64,000 nucleotides of DNA, from contig JAGUZQ010000049.1 of the NCBI GenBank assembly GCA_020060765.1, forward strand, positions 39,199 to 103,198, written 5' to 3'. The notes under the pieces were generated by a model. That model ran no database searches. It was not told the DNA's origin and saw only the letters and a list, made by a program, of their open reading frames with translations. Source of the DNA: Planctomycetota bacterium. GTDB taxonomy: Bacteria; Planctomycetota; SZUA-567. A program made the translations under genes and the position numbers. Shown piece by piece: positions 30,001 through 41,200 of this stretch (positions within the stretch are counted from its first letter, which is position 1; each line of letters begins with the position of its first letter).

Positions 30001-33000
30001 TTCTGTGTAGTTGAGACTGCCGCCGTCCCAGAGTACTGCCGGAGAAGCGGGTTTTGCATTGACGATGGAAGCGAACTGGCCGGTGATGGTCCGCGGCTCA
30101 AAATTTTCAACATACGGGCGGCGGAACTGATTCAATAACTCCTGTTCCTCGGGACTGATACATTCCAATTGTCTGACCGGCAGGCCGGGGTTGGCGATGG
30201 CATTGGCGGTCAGGGCAAGGAAATTCGCCGACATTCTCTCCATCCGCTCGCGCCGGAATAGCGCGGTGTTGTACTCCAGCGCCAGGGTAAAAGCGCCGCC
30301 GCTCTGCGTGAAGTGGAAGATCAGGTCGTACTTGCTGACCGAAACATCGACTTCCAGCGGTTCCAGGCGCAGCTCGCCGCTGCCGTCGAACTCGGCGCTT
30401 TCCACCAGCGTAATGCCGACGTCGGTAAGCGGCGCGCGGCTGGGGTCTCGCCTGACCTCCAGTTGCTCCACCAGCAGGTCAAACGGATAGTCCGCGTTCT
30501 CCCGCCCCTCGCCGACGTTACGCGAAATCTGCCGCAACAGATTGTCAAAAGTATCCTCGCAACTCACCTTGGTTCGCATGACCAGGGCATTGGTGAAATC
30601 GCCGATCACACCGTGCAGGGAAGTATTGTCGCGCAAGGTGACAGGCGTGTTGAGCAGAATGTCCTGCTGTCCGGTATAGCGGTGCAGGAGCGCGTTTACC
30701 AGCGCCAGCAAAACCGTGTACGGCGTCTGGCCGGAACGGGAAGAGAACTCCAACAGCGCCTGCGAACAGGAAGCGGGGAAATTCGTGACGGCAGTCGCGC
30801 CGGCATAGCTCTGAACCGTCGGGCGGGGATAATCCAACGGCAGATCCAGGCGCGGCAGTTCTCCGCCCAGTTGATTCAGCCAATATTTTTTCTGTTTATC
30901 CCACAAGCCTTGGGCGACCTGTTCATTCTGCCAGGCGGCATAATCGCGATATTGGAGCGCCGGCGGTTCCAGGCTGGAGCCGTCACTCTGGCGATAAAAC
31001 GCCATGGCTTCGTTCATGATGAGCTGCATCGACCAGGCATCGGAAATAATGTGATGAATAGTGAAGAAGAGAACGAATTTTTCGTCATCACAGACCGCGA
31101 TGCCAATGCGGAACAGCGGCGGCTCGTCCAACTCGAAAACAGTGGCGCAATATTCCTCGGCGATCGTTCGTATCGCGGCTTCCTGATCCGCTGCCTGGCG
31201 CAGGTCAAACACCTCCAGCGACACAGGAAGTTTGTCCAGCACCCTTTGCCGCAACTCGCCGTTAATCTCGACAAAAACAGTGCGCAAGCTTTCGTGACGC
31301 TCGACCAGTTTATTGATGGCGGCTTCGAGTTTCTTCAAATCCAGTTTGCCGGTGATGCGGAAAAAGCCGGGGATGTTATAAGCCGTAAAATCTGGCAGCA
31401 TCTGTTGCAACAGCCAGAGGCGTTTCTGGGTGTGTGCCGGGGCATAATCGGGTTGCGCAGGGAGATGCGGAATCGCTTTAACGGCAACGGCGGCTCCCGC
31501 AATTTTTCTTCCGATCTCACGAATGCTGGCGGCAGCGAAGAATTCGCGGATGCTGATCTCTTTCTGCAATTCCTGGCTGATGCGACCAATGCAGCGGATC
31601 GCCTGCATGGAGTTGCCGCCAAGTTCCTGAAAAGAAGTAGTAACGCCCACGGTCTTGATGGACAGCACGCTTTTCCAGATTTCCGCCAGCGTCTCCTCCA
31701 CCGCGCCCTCGGGCGGTACGAAGTCGCCGCGCTCGTACAGCAATTCCTCCGGTTTAGGCAGGGCGCGGCGGTCGATCTTGCCGTTGATGTTGAGGGGGAA
31801 ACTGTCCATCTTTACGAAGAACGACGGCACCATGGCGCTGTAGAGCGAATCGCTTAACGAGGCGCGTAGCGCCTGGCTGTCCACCTCGGCGGTGACGGTG
31901 TAATAGCAGATCAGGAAAACCTCGCCGTCTTCCCGCCGATGCGGCATGGTCAGCACAGTGCCGATGCCGGGATAATTGCCGACCGCCGCATCAACTTCGG
32001 AAAGCTCGACCCGCACGCCATTGATCTTGACTTGGCGATCCATCCGACCGCCGAAGGCGATGCCGCGGTCTGCGAGATATTTGCCCATGTCGCCGGTCTT
32101 ATAGATAATATCCTCAGCATCGTTGTTCAGGGGATTGACAATAAACGCCTCCGCCGTCCGCTCGGGATCGCGGAAATAACCTTTGCTGCGGAACGGTGTC
32201 TTGATGTAAATTTCGCCCAGTTCGCCTATCTCGGCCAGCCGCCCGTTCTTGAGTATCAGCACAGCGGTGTTGGCGATGGGCTGTCCCAGGGGAATTACCT
32301 CGGTTGGATTTTCCGTCGGTTGCAGCTTGCGGTTGCAGATTTTTGCCAGCGTGGTTTCGCTGGGGCCGTAGAGGTTGACGAGTTCAGCCGGATTTTTGAA
32401 AAGCCCCTGCCAGCGCGCCACGTCGCGGCCATACACCGCTTCCCCCGCCAGCAGGACGTGATGCAGATTTTCGTAAAGCCGGTCGCGACTTTCGCCCATC
32501 TTGTCCAACTCGTCCAGCACCAGCCGGAAAACGCTGGGCACGATGTGCATCAGGGTGAGTCGGTTGTCGCCGAGCCAGTTCGCCAGTTTCGCAGGAGTGG
32601 TTTTGGTATCGTTGTCAGGCACGAAAACCGAACCGCCGCAGGAAAGCGGCACGAAGATATCCCGCAACGAGACATCGAAAGTCGTGGGCGAAAGATTGCT
32701 GCAACGCAACGTCTCGTCAAACCCGAATTCCGTCACTTCCCAATGGCAGAAGTGCGCCAGACCCTTGTGTCGACCAAGCACCGCCTTGGGCACGCCGGTC
32801 GAACCAGAGGTGAATATAATGTAAAGATCGTCGTCCGGGTCGGGAAAATATCCAAGATTGCCGGAATCATCGATCGCGGGCAGCGGAACATGTTCACCTT
32901 TTGACGTTATGGAGGTTACTCCCTCATCGCCCACGACTACGATCTGTTGGGGATGATAAGACCCGCCCGCCAGAAAGTCATCCAGCGCCTGCCGGGTTTC

Positions 33001-33327
33001 CTCCGTCACCAGGATGATTCCCGGTTCGGCTTTTTGCAGCACGGTCTGCATCCGTAGCGGCGGCGTATCCAGACCCAGGGGGAGAAAGACCCCCCCCACC
33101 TTCTGGACGGCAAGGATGGCGGCTACGTACATCCGGCTGTTAGGAATCAGTACGCCCACCACCGCGCCCCTGACTGTCGTGACGGCGCTCATACTCCGGG
33201 CAATGCGGTTAGCGAGTTGGTTAAGCTGGCCGTAGGTGAATTCACCGCCGGAATCCTGAACCGCCAGCCGCTCGGGAGCCGAGGCCGCATGATGCTCGAA
33301 AACACTGAAGGTAATTCTCTTGTCCAT
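27034..33327 (-). CDS. NRPS-2: A-T-C-A-T-E bimodule
   Basis: 2097 residues. A1 (~1-520): FTSGSTGVPKAVLG, unusual NLYGPSETT, and pocket code read as DVRHLALLAK, which I cannot assign. T1 (~545-610): LGGNSMQAIR. C (~625-1050): HHIISDAW, so the final Gly of HHxxxDG is Ala. A2 (~1075-1560): FTSGSTGRPKGVLL, NAYGPTED, code read as DAFLKAAVCK, weakly like aromatic-residue codes. T2 (~1590-1650): LGIDSI. E (~1670-2080): HHLVIDGVSWRIL and TVGWFTSSWP, the epimerase signatures, so the second residue is presumably D. The missing condensation domain for A1 is supplied by the end of the upstream protein. The gene lies 7 bases after asnB. Confidence 0.93.
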   Translation of the reverse strand: MDKRITFSVFEHHAASAPERLAVQDSGGEFTYGQLNQLANRIARSMSAVTTVRGAVVGVLIPNSRMYVAAILAVQKVGGVFLPLGLDTPPLRMQTVLQKAEPGIILVTEETRQALDDFLAGGSYHPQQIVVVGDEGVTSITSKGEHVPLPAIDDSGNLGYFPDPDDDLYIIFTSGSTGVPKAVLGRHKGLAHFCHWEVTEFGFDETLRCSNLSPTTFDVSLRDIFVPLSCGGSVFVPDNDTKTTPAKLANWLGDNRLTLMHIVPSVFRLVLDELDKMGESRDRLYENLHHVLLAGEAVYGRDVARWQGLFKNPAELVNLYGPSETTLAKICNRKLQPTENPTEVIPLGQPIANTAVLILKNGRLAEIGELGEIYIKTPFRSKGYFRDPERTAEAFIVNPLNNDAEDIIYKTGDMGKYLADRGIAFGGRMDRQVKINGVRVELSEVDAAVGNYPGIGTVLTMPHRREDGEVFLICYYTVTAEVDSQALRASLSDSLYSAMVPSFFVKMDSFPLNINGKIDRRALPKPEELLYERGDFVPPEGAVEETLAEIWKSVLSIKTVGVTTSFQELGGNSMQAIRCIGRISQELQKEISIREFFAAASIREIGRKIAGAAVAVKAIPHLPAQPDYAPAHTQKRLWLLQQMLPDFTAYNIPGFFRITGKLDLKKLEAAINKLVERHESLRTVFVEINGELRQRVLDKLPVSLEVFDLRQAADQEAAIRTIAEEYCATVFELDEPPLFRIGIAVCDDEKFVLFFTIHHIISDAWSMQLIMNEAMAFYRQSDGSSLEPPALQYRDYAAWQNEQVAQGLWDKQKKYWLNQLGGELPRLDLPLDYPRPTVQSYAGATAVTNFPASCSQALLEFSSRSGQTPYTVLLALVNALLHRYTGQQDILLNTPVTLRDNTSLHGVIGDFTNALVMRTKVSCEDTFDNLLRQISRNVGEGRENADYPFDLLVEQLEVRRDPSRAPLTDVGITLVESAEFDGSGELRLEPLEVDVSVSKYDLIFHFTQSGGAFTLALEYNTALFRRERMERMSANFLALTANAIANPGLPVRQLECISPEEQELLNQFRRPYVENFEPRTITGQFASIVNAKPASPAVLWDGGSLNYTELDSESNRIANWLLAECSLEVGSRVGVLLKRDHRIAQVLLGILKAGCVYVPFEEEHPAERIRYQAEVASLSVLITEPTLLEKCPAGARTLAFADSVSASTERPEVAITPESEAYIIFTSGSTGRPKGVLLPHCGIVDRARDVHLRLLGDKQWRLTQFASLSFDASVFELLMMLLTGGCTVPVTREVLLDVEKYQELLLRHKVNFILLPPSYLRLLNRAELPTVELIKTAGEAAYSADALHYSQSKTYVNAYGPTEDSVCSSWYQVDPALVYPLGIPIGQPVIDTEILILDSNLCQVPVGVEGELCVSDAGLALEYINQPELTAAAFVPHPFDSRRRMYRTGDRVRWEEDGSILFVGRLDQQVKINGYRIEPGEIETVLNSYGNVETGCVEVMSEGEGRYSLAGYYVPRAGGCDREALRQHLARLLPHYMVPSFLVELGAMPINSSGKINRAALPKPEVASANEAIAARDEAEQVLLSIMQEILKVDSFGIHDNFFSLGIDSIRTIQCVSRLRSQGWEISAGAFFQFPTVAELAPVLKKGVGEIDQSPVTGEIGRTPILEWFFESAFPEPQHFNQSVLLKLKRKLNGAVVRQALNTLLGHHDMLRLTCDGRSLCINGTDMPIPFSEVDLKDESAPAEAVAARSTEIHRLFRFDSSPLLRVVLFRCRDFDRLLLVFHHLVIDGVSWRILMEDFDSALRDILADRKPSLPRKTHSFKTWSEAVARYAAGNTLASEKPYWESVVAQTGDTLKTSGSQKGISRLAETRMKLSRVQGIFASRSEQSALPLLLAAFGVALKKWQGIGKTTILLESHGREPIDPAIDVTRTVGWFTSSWPMVLDLGGESDAALAARRVEEDLAKVPLHGIGYGMLRYLCPERIAPINPAISFNYLGQMDGTGDNDLYELLSTGDESAVSAANHTGESLSAVLLATDEELEIGLSFDAGELAADAVEELLKLYVQELENLSGKMSSLEQTVDYAGFVAGGIDDFLAGI

Positions 33328-33334
33328 ATAATCC

Positions 33335-35200
33335 TCACACCCGGTCAGGCATCTGGAACTGTTTCAGAAACAGGCCGAAAGTCAGCACGATCATGAGCAG
33401 GTCATTGTCAAAAGTCTGGTTAACCTTGAAGCCGGGCTGCGCGTACATGGCGCGGAGGCGCTCCACGGTTTCCGGATTGAAATAACCCTGGCGGCGGATC
33501 GTCTCGGGCGCGAGAATCTCCTCCACCCATTCAATCCCGCGCCCCAGCAAGTACGGGCTGCCGGGCGCGACGAAACTGAATTTCTCGCGATCCAGCACCG
33601 CCGACGGCAGATATTTTCGCGCCACCTTGCGCAACAGATATTTCTCCACCCCGCCTTTCAGCAACATCGCCGGAGGAATCCTTCGCGCGGTGTCGATTAC
33701 GTTAATGTCCAGAAAAGGATAGCGCGCCTCAACCGAATTGCCGTACGCCATCCGGTCGCCATGATCGGAAAGCAGATGGTCGGACAGGCGTAATTTGAAA
33801 TCTAGGTAGCTGCGTTTGTGAGTGATGTGCCGCCCCTTCAATTTTGAGACGTCGATCAGCGGTCGGTTGGTACAGGTAAACGAATCTAAGGCGGCGGCGA
33901 GATCGTGATGATAGAGCGCCTCTTTGGTTTCCTGAAAGGCGAAGAAATTGCGTTCGTAAATGAAATCCGGATCGCCCCACAACCGCTCCCGCATTTCCGC
34001 TTCCAGCATCTCCTCGGCGTCGGGAAACCCGCCGCCGGATTTCTGCCGCTCCAGGTCGAGGCGGTAGCCGACGTAACCGGCGAAAATTTCGTCTGCCCCC
34101 TCCCCCGTCTGCACGACCTTGATGTTATTGTCGCGCACCAGTCGGGAAAGCACGAAGGAACAGGTGTCGTAAGTTTCCTTGAGCGCGGTTTCGGTCAGGC
34201 CGATCACGCGCGGCATCTGCTTTTCAATATCTTCCCAGCCGAAATGAATTTCATGATGCACCGACCCGACAGCTTCGCTCATGATGCGCTGGTATTTGCG
34301 TTCGTCAATCGCCACGTCGTCGAACAGAATGGAGAAAGAATGCCGGTGATTGTCGGGGGCGAGGTCGTGAATCAAGGCCGCGATCAGGCTGGAATCCATG
34401 CCGCCACTGAGATAGAAACCGACCGGGACATCTGCCTGCAAACGGTAATCAACCGCTTTGAGCAGCGCCGCTTCGACATCTGCGGACAGTTGCTCCTCGT
34501 CGCCCGATCCAGCGTCCGCGGCCAGCGGATAATCCAAATCCCAGTAACAATGCTCGCGGTAGCCGCCGGATTTTACCGACAGGAAGTGTCCGGGGCGCAG
34601 CGAGTAAACTCCCTTGAATAAAGTGTCGGGGCTGACCGGGCCGGGAAAGGTGAGTACCTGGTCAAGAGCGGTCAGGTTCACTTCCTTGCGCACTCCGGGA
34701 TGCGCCAGGAGAGCCTTGATCTCGGAAGCGAACAGCAGCGCTCCCTCGATTTCGGTGTAAAAAAGCGGCGCGATGCCCACATGGTCGCGCGCCAGCATCA
34801 GCTCGTGCTTTTCGGCGTCATAGACGGCAAAGGCGAATTGCCCGTTAAGACGGCTTACGAAATCGCAGCCGTGTTCCCGGTAGAGATGCGGCACCACTTC
34901 CACGTCGCAATGGGTCTTGAAGCTATGCCCCTTCGCCTGAAGAGCGGAGCGCAGTTCCTTGTAATTATAAATCTCGCCATTGCAGACGGAATGAATCATG
35001 TCGGCGGCGGAATGCGGCTGATTGCCGCCCGAGAGGTCGATAATTGAAAGCCGCCGGAATCCCAGTCCGACTCCGCCCGCGATAAACTCGCCTCCCTCGT
35101 CAGGACCACGATGAGTCAATGTCTCCGCCATGGCGGAGACCAGATCCCGCGAGATGGGGTAATCCCTGCTATATCCGAAAATTCCTGCGATTCCACACAT
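33335..35200 (-). CDS. asnB: Asparagine synthetase (glutamine-hydrolysing)
   Basis: 621 residues. The N-terminal glutamine amidotransferase domain starts MCGIAGIFG, with the nucleophile Cys2 next to the initiator, and has HRGPDEGGEF and VCNGEIYNY. The synthetase domain has the ATP-pyrophosphatase loop LSGGMDSS and the downstream QTGEGADEIFAGY. It converts Asp to Asn with glutamine as amide donor and ATP hydrolysis to AMP. It sits inside the assembly-line genes, 2 bases after one NRPS gene and 7 bases before the next. It may therefore supply Asn for the Asn-like adenylation domain of the protein at 35203-41547, or amidate a carboxyl group of the product. Confidence 0.95.
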   Translation of the reverse strand: MCGIAGIFGYSRDYPISRDLVSAMAETLTHRGPDEGGEFIAGGVGLGFRRLSIIDLSGGNQPHSAADMIHSVCNGEIYNYKELRSALQAKGHSFKTHCDVEVVPHLYREHGCDFVSRLNGQFAFAVYDAEKHELMLARDHVGIAPLFYTEIEGALLFASEIKALLAHPGVRKEVNLTALDQVLTFPGPVSPDTLFKGVYSLRPGHFLSVKSGGYREHCYWDLDYPLAADAGSGDEEQLSADVEAALLKAVDYRLQADVPVGFYLSGGMDSSLIAALIHDLAPDNHRHSFSILFDDVAIDERKYQRIMSEAVGSVHHEIHFGWEDIEKQMPRVIGLTETALKETYDTCSFVLSRLVRDNNIKVVQTGEGADEIFAGYVGYRLDLERQKSGGGFPDAEEMLEAEMRERLWGDPDFIYERNFFAFQETKEALYHHDLAAALDSFTCTNRPLIDVSKLKGRHITHKRSYLDFKLRLSDHLLSDHGDRMAYGNSVEARYPFLDINVIDTARRIPPAMLLKGGVEKYLLRKVARKYLPSAVLDREKFSFVAPGSPYLLGRGIEWVEEILAPETIRRQGYFNPETVERLRAMYAQPGFKVNQTFDNDLLMIVLTFGLFLKQFQMPDRV

Positions 35201-35202
35201 GG

Positions 35203-38200
35203 CTAGAATTCATCACTTACATCAGAAAGGGTAGAGACGAAAGCGTTCCGTTCCGAAGCGCTGACGCCGGAAAACAGCGAAAACAATTCAGACAGTTTCC
35301 GCTCGGGATTTTTCGCGTAAAGCTCAAGCAGGCTCAGATAATCCGACACCAGTTTTCCCGCCACTGCCGCCTCGTAGCGCAGGCTGTCGTATTCCAAAAT
35401 TCCTTCAATACCGCCCGTGACCGATTCCTCCAGTTCGAACATGAAGTCAAACTTGGCGGCGGTGGCGGGCGGGGTCAGGAAACGTTTCGACTCGACACCA
35501 GGCAGCGCCAGATCGTAACGCGCCGTATTCTGCAGGATCAGCATCACGTCGAAGAACGGCGTGCGCCCGTCGGTCGCCTTATAAGCGGCATCCTCCACCA
35601 TCCGCGAGAAAGGATAGAGCTGGTGCGAAAGCCCGTCAGCCAGCGACTGGTTGGCGGAGATCAGCATCTGGCGAAAAGTGAATTCGCTTTTTGCATTAAT
35701 TGCGAGCGGAAGCGTGTTGAGAAAATACCCCGGCATCTGCTCCAGCGCAGGCAGCACCCGCCCGGCGACAGGCGTGCCTATGCAGATTGTTTCGGCGTTG
35801 CTGCGTTGAAACAATAGCGCGCCCAACCCCGCGAGCAGAACGCCGTAAGTAGTGGCTCCTGTCTCGCGCGCCAGCTTCAGGCAACTTTCTACTGTCCCGG
35901 CGGAGAACTTCACCGGAACCAGGCCAATCCCCCTGCCCGCGTCAGATATATTCTTGCGGCCGGGCAAGGCGGGCAACGCGGTATTGCCGCCCAGGCTATT
36001 TTTCCAATACGCGCGATCCTTGCCGCCTCGTTCCGAAGCGAGGTAGGTTTCGTGCCAGGCGCAGAAGTCCCGGTACTGGAATGGAGCTGGTTGGCCGATT
36101 TTTTCCGGTTCCGTGTAAAACTCAACCGCGTCGGACAGCAACAGCGCGGCAGTCCAGCCGTCGGCGATTATGTGATGGATATTCATGATGCAAACATACT
36201 GGCGCTGGGCGACGCGCACCAGCCTGATCCGGCAGAGCGGATCATTTTCCAGGGAAAAAACGTGGGCGCGTTCGGCCTGAACCAGCGCCGACGCGGCGGC
36301 AAGCGGTTCATTCTCCGCCGACAGATCCAGCGCCTCGATGTCGCAGGCAGAGTCGCCTTGCTTCCGCACCTGCTGCCGGGGGACGCCGTTGACAACTACA
36401 AACGAAGTTCGCAGTATTTCATGTTTACCGACCAAAGCGCGGAAGGCGTTTTCCAGGCGGGCAGAATCAAGTTCGCCTTCCAGCAGGAACGATTCCGTCA
36501 TATTGTAGGCAGAGCCGGATTGCGCAGCCAGCCAGATTTCAAACTGACCGGCGGAAAGCTGGAACGCGCCTTCCCGGCGACCGGAAACTGTCAACTCGCC
36601 GTAACTGCCGCCGGTGCTGCGCCTGGCGCAGAGCGCGCGGATAGTCGGTTCGGCGAAGAAGTCGCGCAGCGTGGGCGGATTTTTCAATTCCGTCTGGCAG
36701 CGCGCAATCACCGCAACCGCATCCAGACTGGAACCTCCGGCGCTGAAGAAATTTTCAGCCAGGCTGATGTTTCCATGACCCAGCACCTCTTTCCAGACAT
36801 TGTACATCTGACGTTCGTCGTCGCGCCAATCTTCCAGCGCAGGCGCGTCTTCCGTTGGAGCCGAATCGAGCTGCAGGGCCGCCAACGCCTTGCGATCAAC
36901 CTTGCCGCTGGCCGCGAGAGGCAGTTCGCCCAACTTGCGCCAAAGCGCAGGCGTCATGTAAGCGGGAAGACAGGACTGAGCGTGACTCCGCAATTCCTCT
37001 TCCGGACAGGTGCCGCAATAAAACGCAACCAGTTTATCTTTTTGCAGCATAACCGCCGCTGCGGTAACTCCGGCGTGAGCGGCAAGCGCCGTTTCGATTT
37101 CGCCCGGCTCGATGCGATAACCGGCGAGCTGAATCTGATCGTCGATCCGACCAGCGATTTCCAGCGCTCCCGAAGAATTCCAACGCGCCAGGTCGCCGGT
37201 ATGGTAGACCCGTCCTTCGCCGTGCGGATTTGCGGTAAACTTTTCCGCCGTCAGGTCGGGACGATTACGATATCCCCGCGCCACGCCTGCCCCGCCAATG
37301 AGAAGTTCGCCCCAGATTCCCGGCGCGACCAGACGCGATTCGCGGTCAACGACGAACGCCGAGGTATTCGCAATCGGTCGACCGATGGCAATCGCGTACC
37401 CTGGCAATATCTCTCCGGCGGTGCAGCCGACAGTGGTTTCGGTCGGGCCGTATTCGTTGTAAATTTTCATCCCGGAATTCAGGGAGATAAGCGTATTTAC
37501 GTCTTTTTGTTCCAGCGCCTCGCCGCCGACAATAGCAATCGCGACATTGGTCTCTCGCAGCCCGAGTCCCGCGATCATACGCACGTGGGACGGAGTGAGA
37601 TTCAGCACATCGACTTCACTGTCCGGCGAAAGACTGTCGGTCAGCATGGCGGCGATGTCCAACTCGCCCGGATAAATACGCAGGCTTTTCCCCAGCACCA
37701 GCGGCGTGAAGACCGACATTACCGTCAGGTCGTAAGCCAGCGAACTGGTCAGGCTGAAATTGCCGTACTCTTTATTCTTGAAATAATAGTCCCGTACCCA
37801 GAGAAGATAGTTCAGCAGATTGCGGTGCGTCAGTTCGCAACCCTTGGGATTGCCGGTCGAGCCGGAAGTATAAATGACGTAAGCCATACTGTCCTGAGAA
37901 ACCGCCGGGTGTGAACCGGTGTCCTGTTCCGCCTTTAGCCAGGAGGTATCGGCTTGCAGATTAACCGTTTCAATCACGCCTGCAAAAATTCCGGCAGTCG
38001 CGTTTTCCACCAGCACGGCCTTGAGCCCGGCGTCACGAGCAACAGCCTGTAACCTGTCTTTGGGATGCGCTGGATCAAACGGCAGATAGGCAGCGCCTGC
38101 CCGTAAAATTCCCAGCATCGCCGCAATTGCCCGGGGTGAAGGGGGCAAGCACAGGCCAAAGAGAGTCTCCGGTTGCGCGCCGTGTGACTTGCGCAACGAC

Positions 38201-41200
38201 ACCGCCAGGTTGTCGCTCATTCTTTTCAAGTCGCGGTATGAAACCTGCTCCGTGCCAAAACGGATCGCCACCGCGTCCGGAGCTTTCGCCACGGCTTCGT
38301 CGAAAAGAGTAAGCACGGTTGCCGATTCCGGCAGAGTCAGTTCTACACCTTTCCCGAAATCTTCCAGCAGTTTTACATCAGTCTCGGAAATAATCGAACA
38401 TTCGTCCAGCCGTGGCTTGCCTCCGCTCAGGCACCAGCGCAGAATCTGTTTGTAACAATCCGCCCAGCGGCGCACGGTCGCGGGTTCGAGCAACGCGGTG
38501 GCGTATTCAAAATCGAGGTGAATCTCGCCGCTGCGCTCGATGGTGTCGAGACTGAAATCAAACATCGCGCCGGTGATATCGGCCTGTTGCAGCGTCAGCG
38601 ACAGGTCGCCGATAGCCAGCGTCCTGGCGTCGGCGTTTTCATACGCGAACAGGCTCTGCACGAAATCGCCACCGTAAATATCGACCAGATCCTCGTAAAG
38701 CGTATCCACGTGTTCGTAAGCGTCGGCGCAGAACATCCGCACCTGGGCGAAATATTCCTCCCGGGACATTCCACTTTCCGGCCGCAGCAACAGCGGCAGC
38801 GTGTTGACAAACATGCCGACGGTTTCGTCAAAGCGGTTGCCCGGTCGACCCGCGACGGCAGTTCCCACCCAGAGTTTATCTTTTCCGGTCAGACGACTGA
38901 GCAGAATACCATAAGTCGCCAGCAGCAGCATGTGCATGGTCAGGCCATGCTTGCCAGCGGCCTGACGCAGATCAGCCGTCATTTTCCGGTCAATGACCAG
39001 TCGCTTGTGTCCGCCGACATAATCGCGCGGAGCGGTCGGCCAATCCAGCGGCACCTGCAACGGCTCCACCTTTTCCGCCAGCACCCCGCGCCACCAGTCG
39101 GCCTGTTTCCGGCAGGCGCTTTGAAAATCCTCCGACAGGGAAAATGAAACATAGTCCCGGTATTGCGACGCGACCGGAGGCAACGCCTGTCTTTCGTAAA
39201 GCGATTTCAACTCCCTGGTCATGGCGGGCAAAGACAATCCATCCAGCACCAGATGCAAAGTATCCAGCAGCAGCAGGTGTTTTTTCTCCTCCAGCTTGAC
39301 CAGCCCGATCCGCAGCAGCGACTGCGACGCCAGATCGAAGGGACGGATAAAATCAGAGACTATTTCCGGAACGCTCTTTCCGTCATGAGGAATTCTCTCG
39401 ATCGAGAACCGGGGCTCGTCGATGATCTTCTGCACCAGTTGCCCGTCGATCAGATGCAGTCCGGTACGGAGCGCCTCGTGCCGACGGATCAACTCGCCCC
39501 AGCAGATGTCAAGCCATTCGGCGTCCAGTTCGCCCTCCACGATCCAGGCGGCAGGCATGTGATATGGAGCCTGTCCGTTTTCGCGCTGGCAGATCGCGTA
39601 TAGGCGTTTCTGCACCGACGACAGCGGGACAAACCATTGCGGCACGCCGGTAGACTGCCGGAAGGAAAAGCCGCCCGCACGTAATTCGGCAATCGCCTCC
39701 TTGACGGCGGCGATGATCTGACCGATATCCTCGTCGCTGTGGGCGATGGAGAGACAGCAGGTTCTCCGCTCCCAGGTGTAAATGCCCTTGCACTGCAACA
39801 GCAGATAAAACAGGTCGAGTTCAAGCGGATTAGCCAGAGCGGTATAACGACCGTAGGAATCGAACTTGAACTGGCTGCCGAAATGACAGATGCGCAGCGG
39901 CACTTCCTCATTCTGGAACCAGAGGTTCAGGGTATCGGCCAGACGGTCGGCCAGACGGTTTACCCGTCGCTGCAAAGCCGGGCCTTCCTTCAGCATGTAA
40001 CGGCAAGTCGCGGTGACCGCCGCCATCGACAGCGGATGCCGACAGAAGGTGCCGCCGAACACGATCGCCTGCGGGTCAGGCGCGCTGTCGTCGCCGTACT
40101 GCCACCACCCTCCGTCGATCAGGTCGAGGAACTTCGCCTTGCCCGCGATGACCCCGACCGGCAGGCCGCCGCCGATAATCTTGCCGTACAGGGTGATTTC
40201 GGGTCTGATGCCGAAATATTCCCCCGCCCCACCTGGACCGACCCGGAAGCCGTTTACCATCTCGTCAAAAATCAGCGGAACGTCGCTTTCGCGGGTCAGA
40301 CGGCGCAGTTTTTTGAGAAAAACATGCGGTTGCAAAATCGACTTGCGGCTCTGCACCGGCTCCACCAATACGGCAGCGAGTTCGTCTTTAATTGCGTCAA
40401 TTTTCGCCAGCGACTCTTCCGCGCCGTAATCCAGAAAAACCAAGTCCTCGACCATGCCGGGCAGCGTGCCCACGGAAAGGGGAGACACCCGCTCACCGTC
40501 AGACACGCCTAGCACCCCGTCAAAGATGCCATGATACGAACCGTTAAACAGCACGATCTTCCGCTTGCCGGTGACGGCGCGCGCGATCCGGATACCGGCC
40601 ATCACGGCTTCGGAACCGGTATTGGCGAAACAGACCCGCTCCGCGCCGGTAACCTGGCTGACCAACTCGGCAGCTTCGCCGGTCAGGTCGCATTGCGGCC
40701 CCAAGGCAAAGCCGCGATCCAGTCTTTTCTGCACCGCGTCCACGACAAAAGGCGGACGGTGTCCCATGAAGTTGACGCCCATCCCCAAAGCGATGTCGAT
40801 ATAGCGGTTGCCGTCGATGTCGACGAAATACGCCCCCTCGGAGGAATCGGCGACGATGGGGTACATTACATCTTTCAAGCGTTTGCGAAAGGCCAGACTG
40901 TTTTTCCAATCCGCCAGCGCGGCGCGCGTCTTCTGGGTATGCGTACGCGAGCCCCGAGTCCGCGCCAGGTGCCTCTTCATCAGATCATCGATAAAACGTT
41001 CCTGCTCGGAGTTCAGCCCGGGTTCATCTCCCAGCATGAAACCTCTTACATTATGTTCGATCCTGCCTTCGTCATCTTCGCGGGGAGAACGACGAACCTC
41101 TCCGGTCTTTGTTCCCGCGCCTTTCAGGACGGCGAGCTGCTTCTGGAAAACCTGCTGCATCGATTCCACCTGCTGGCGGAAAAGCGCCGCCACCGGATCC

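Noticed and set aside
36052..37914. 620-codon open frame antisense to the A and C domains of the bridging NRPS protein
   Set aside because: Low-complexity Arg/Gln/Phe-rich translation with no motif; the opposite strand shows clear NRPS motifs throughout.
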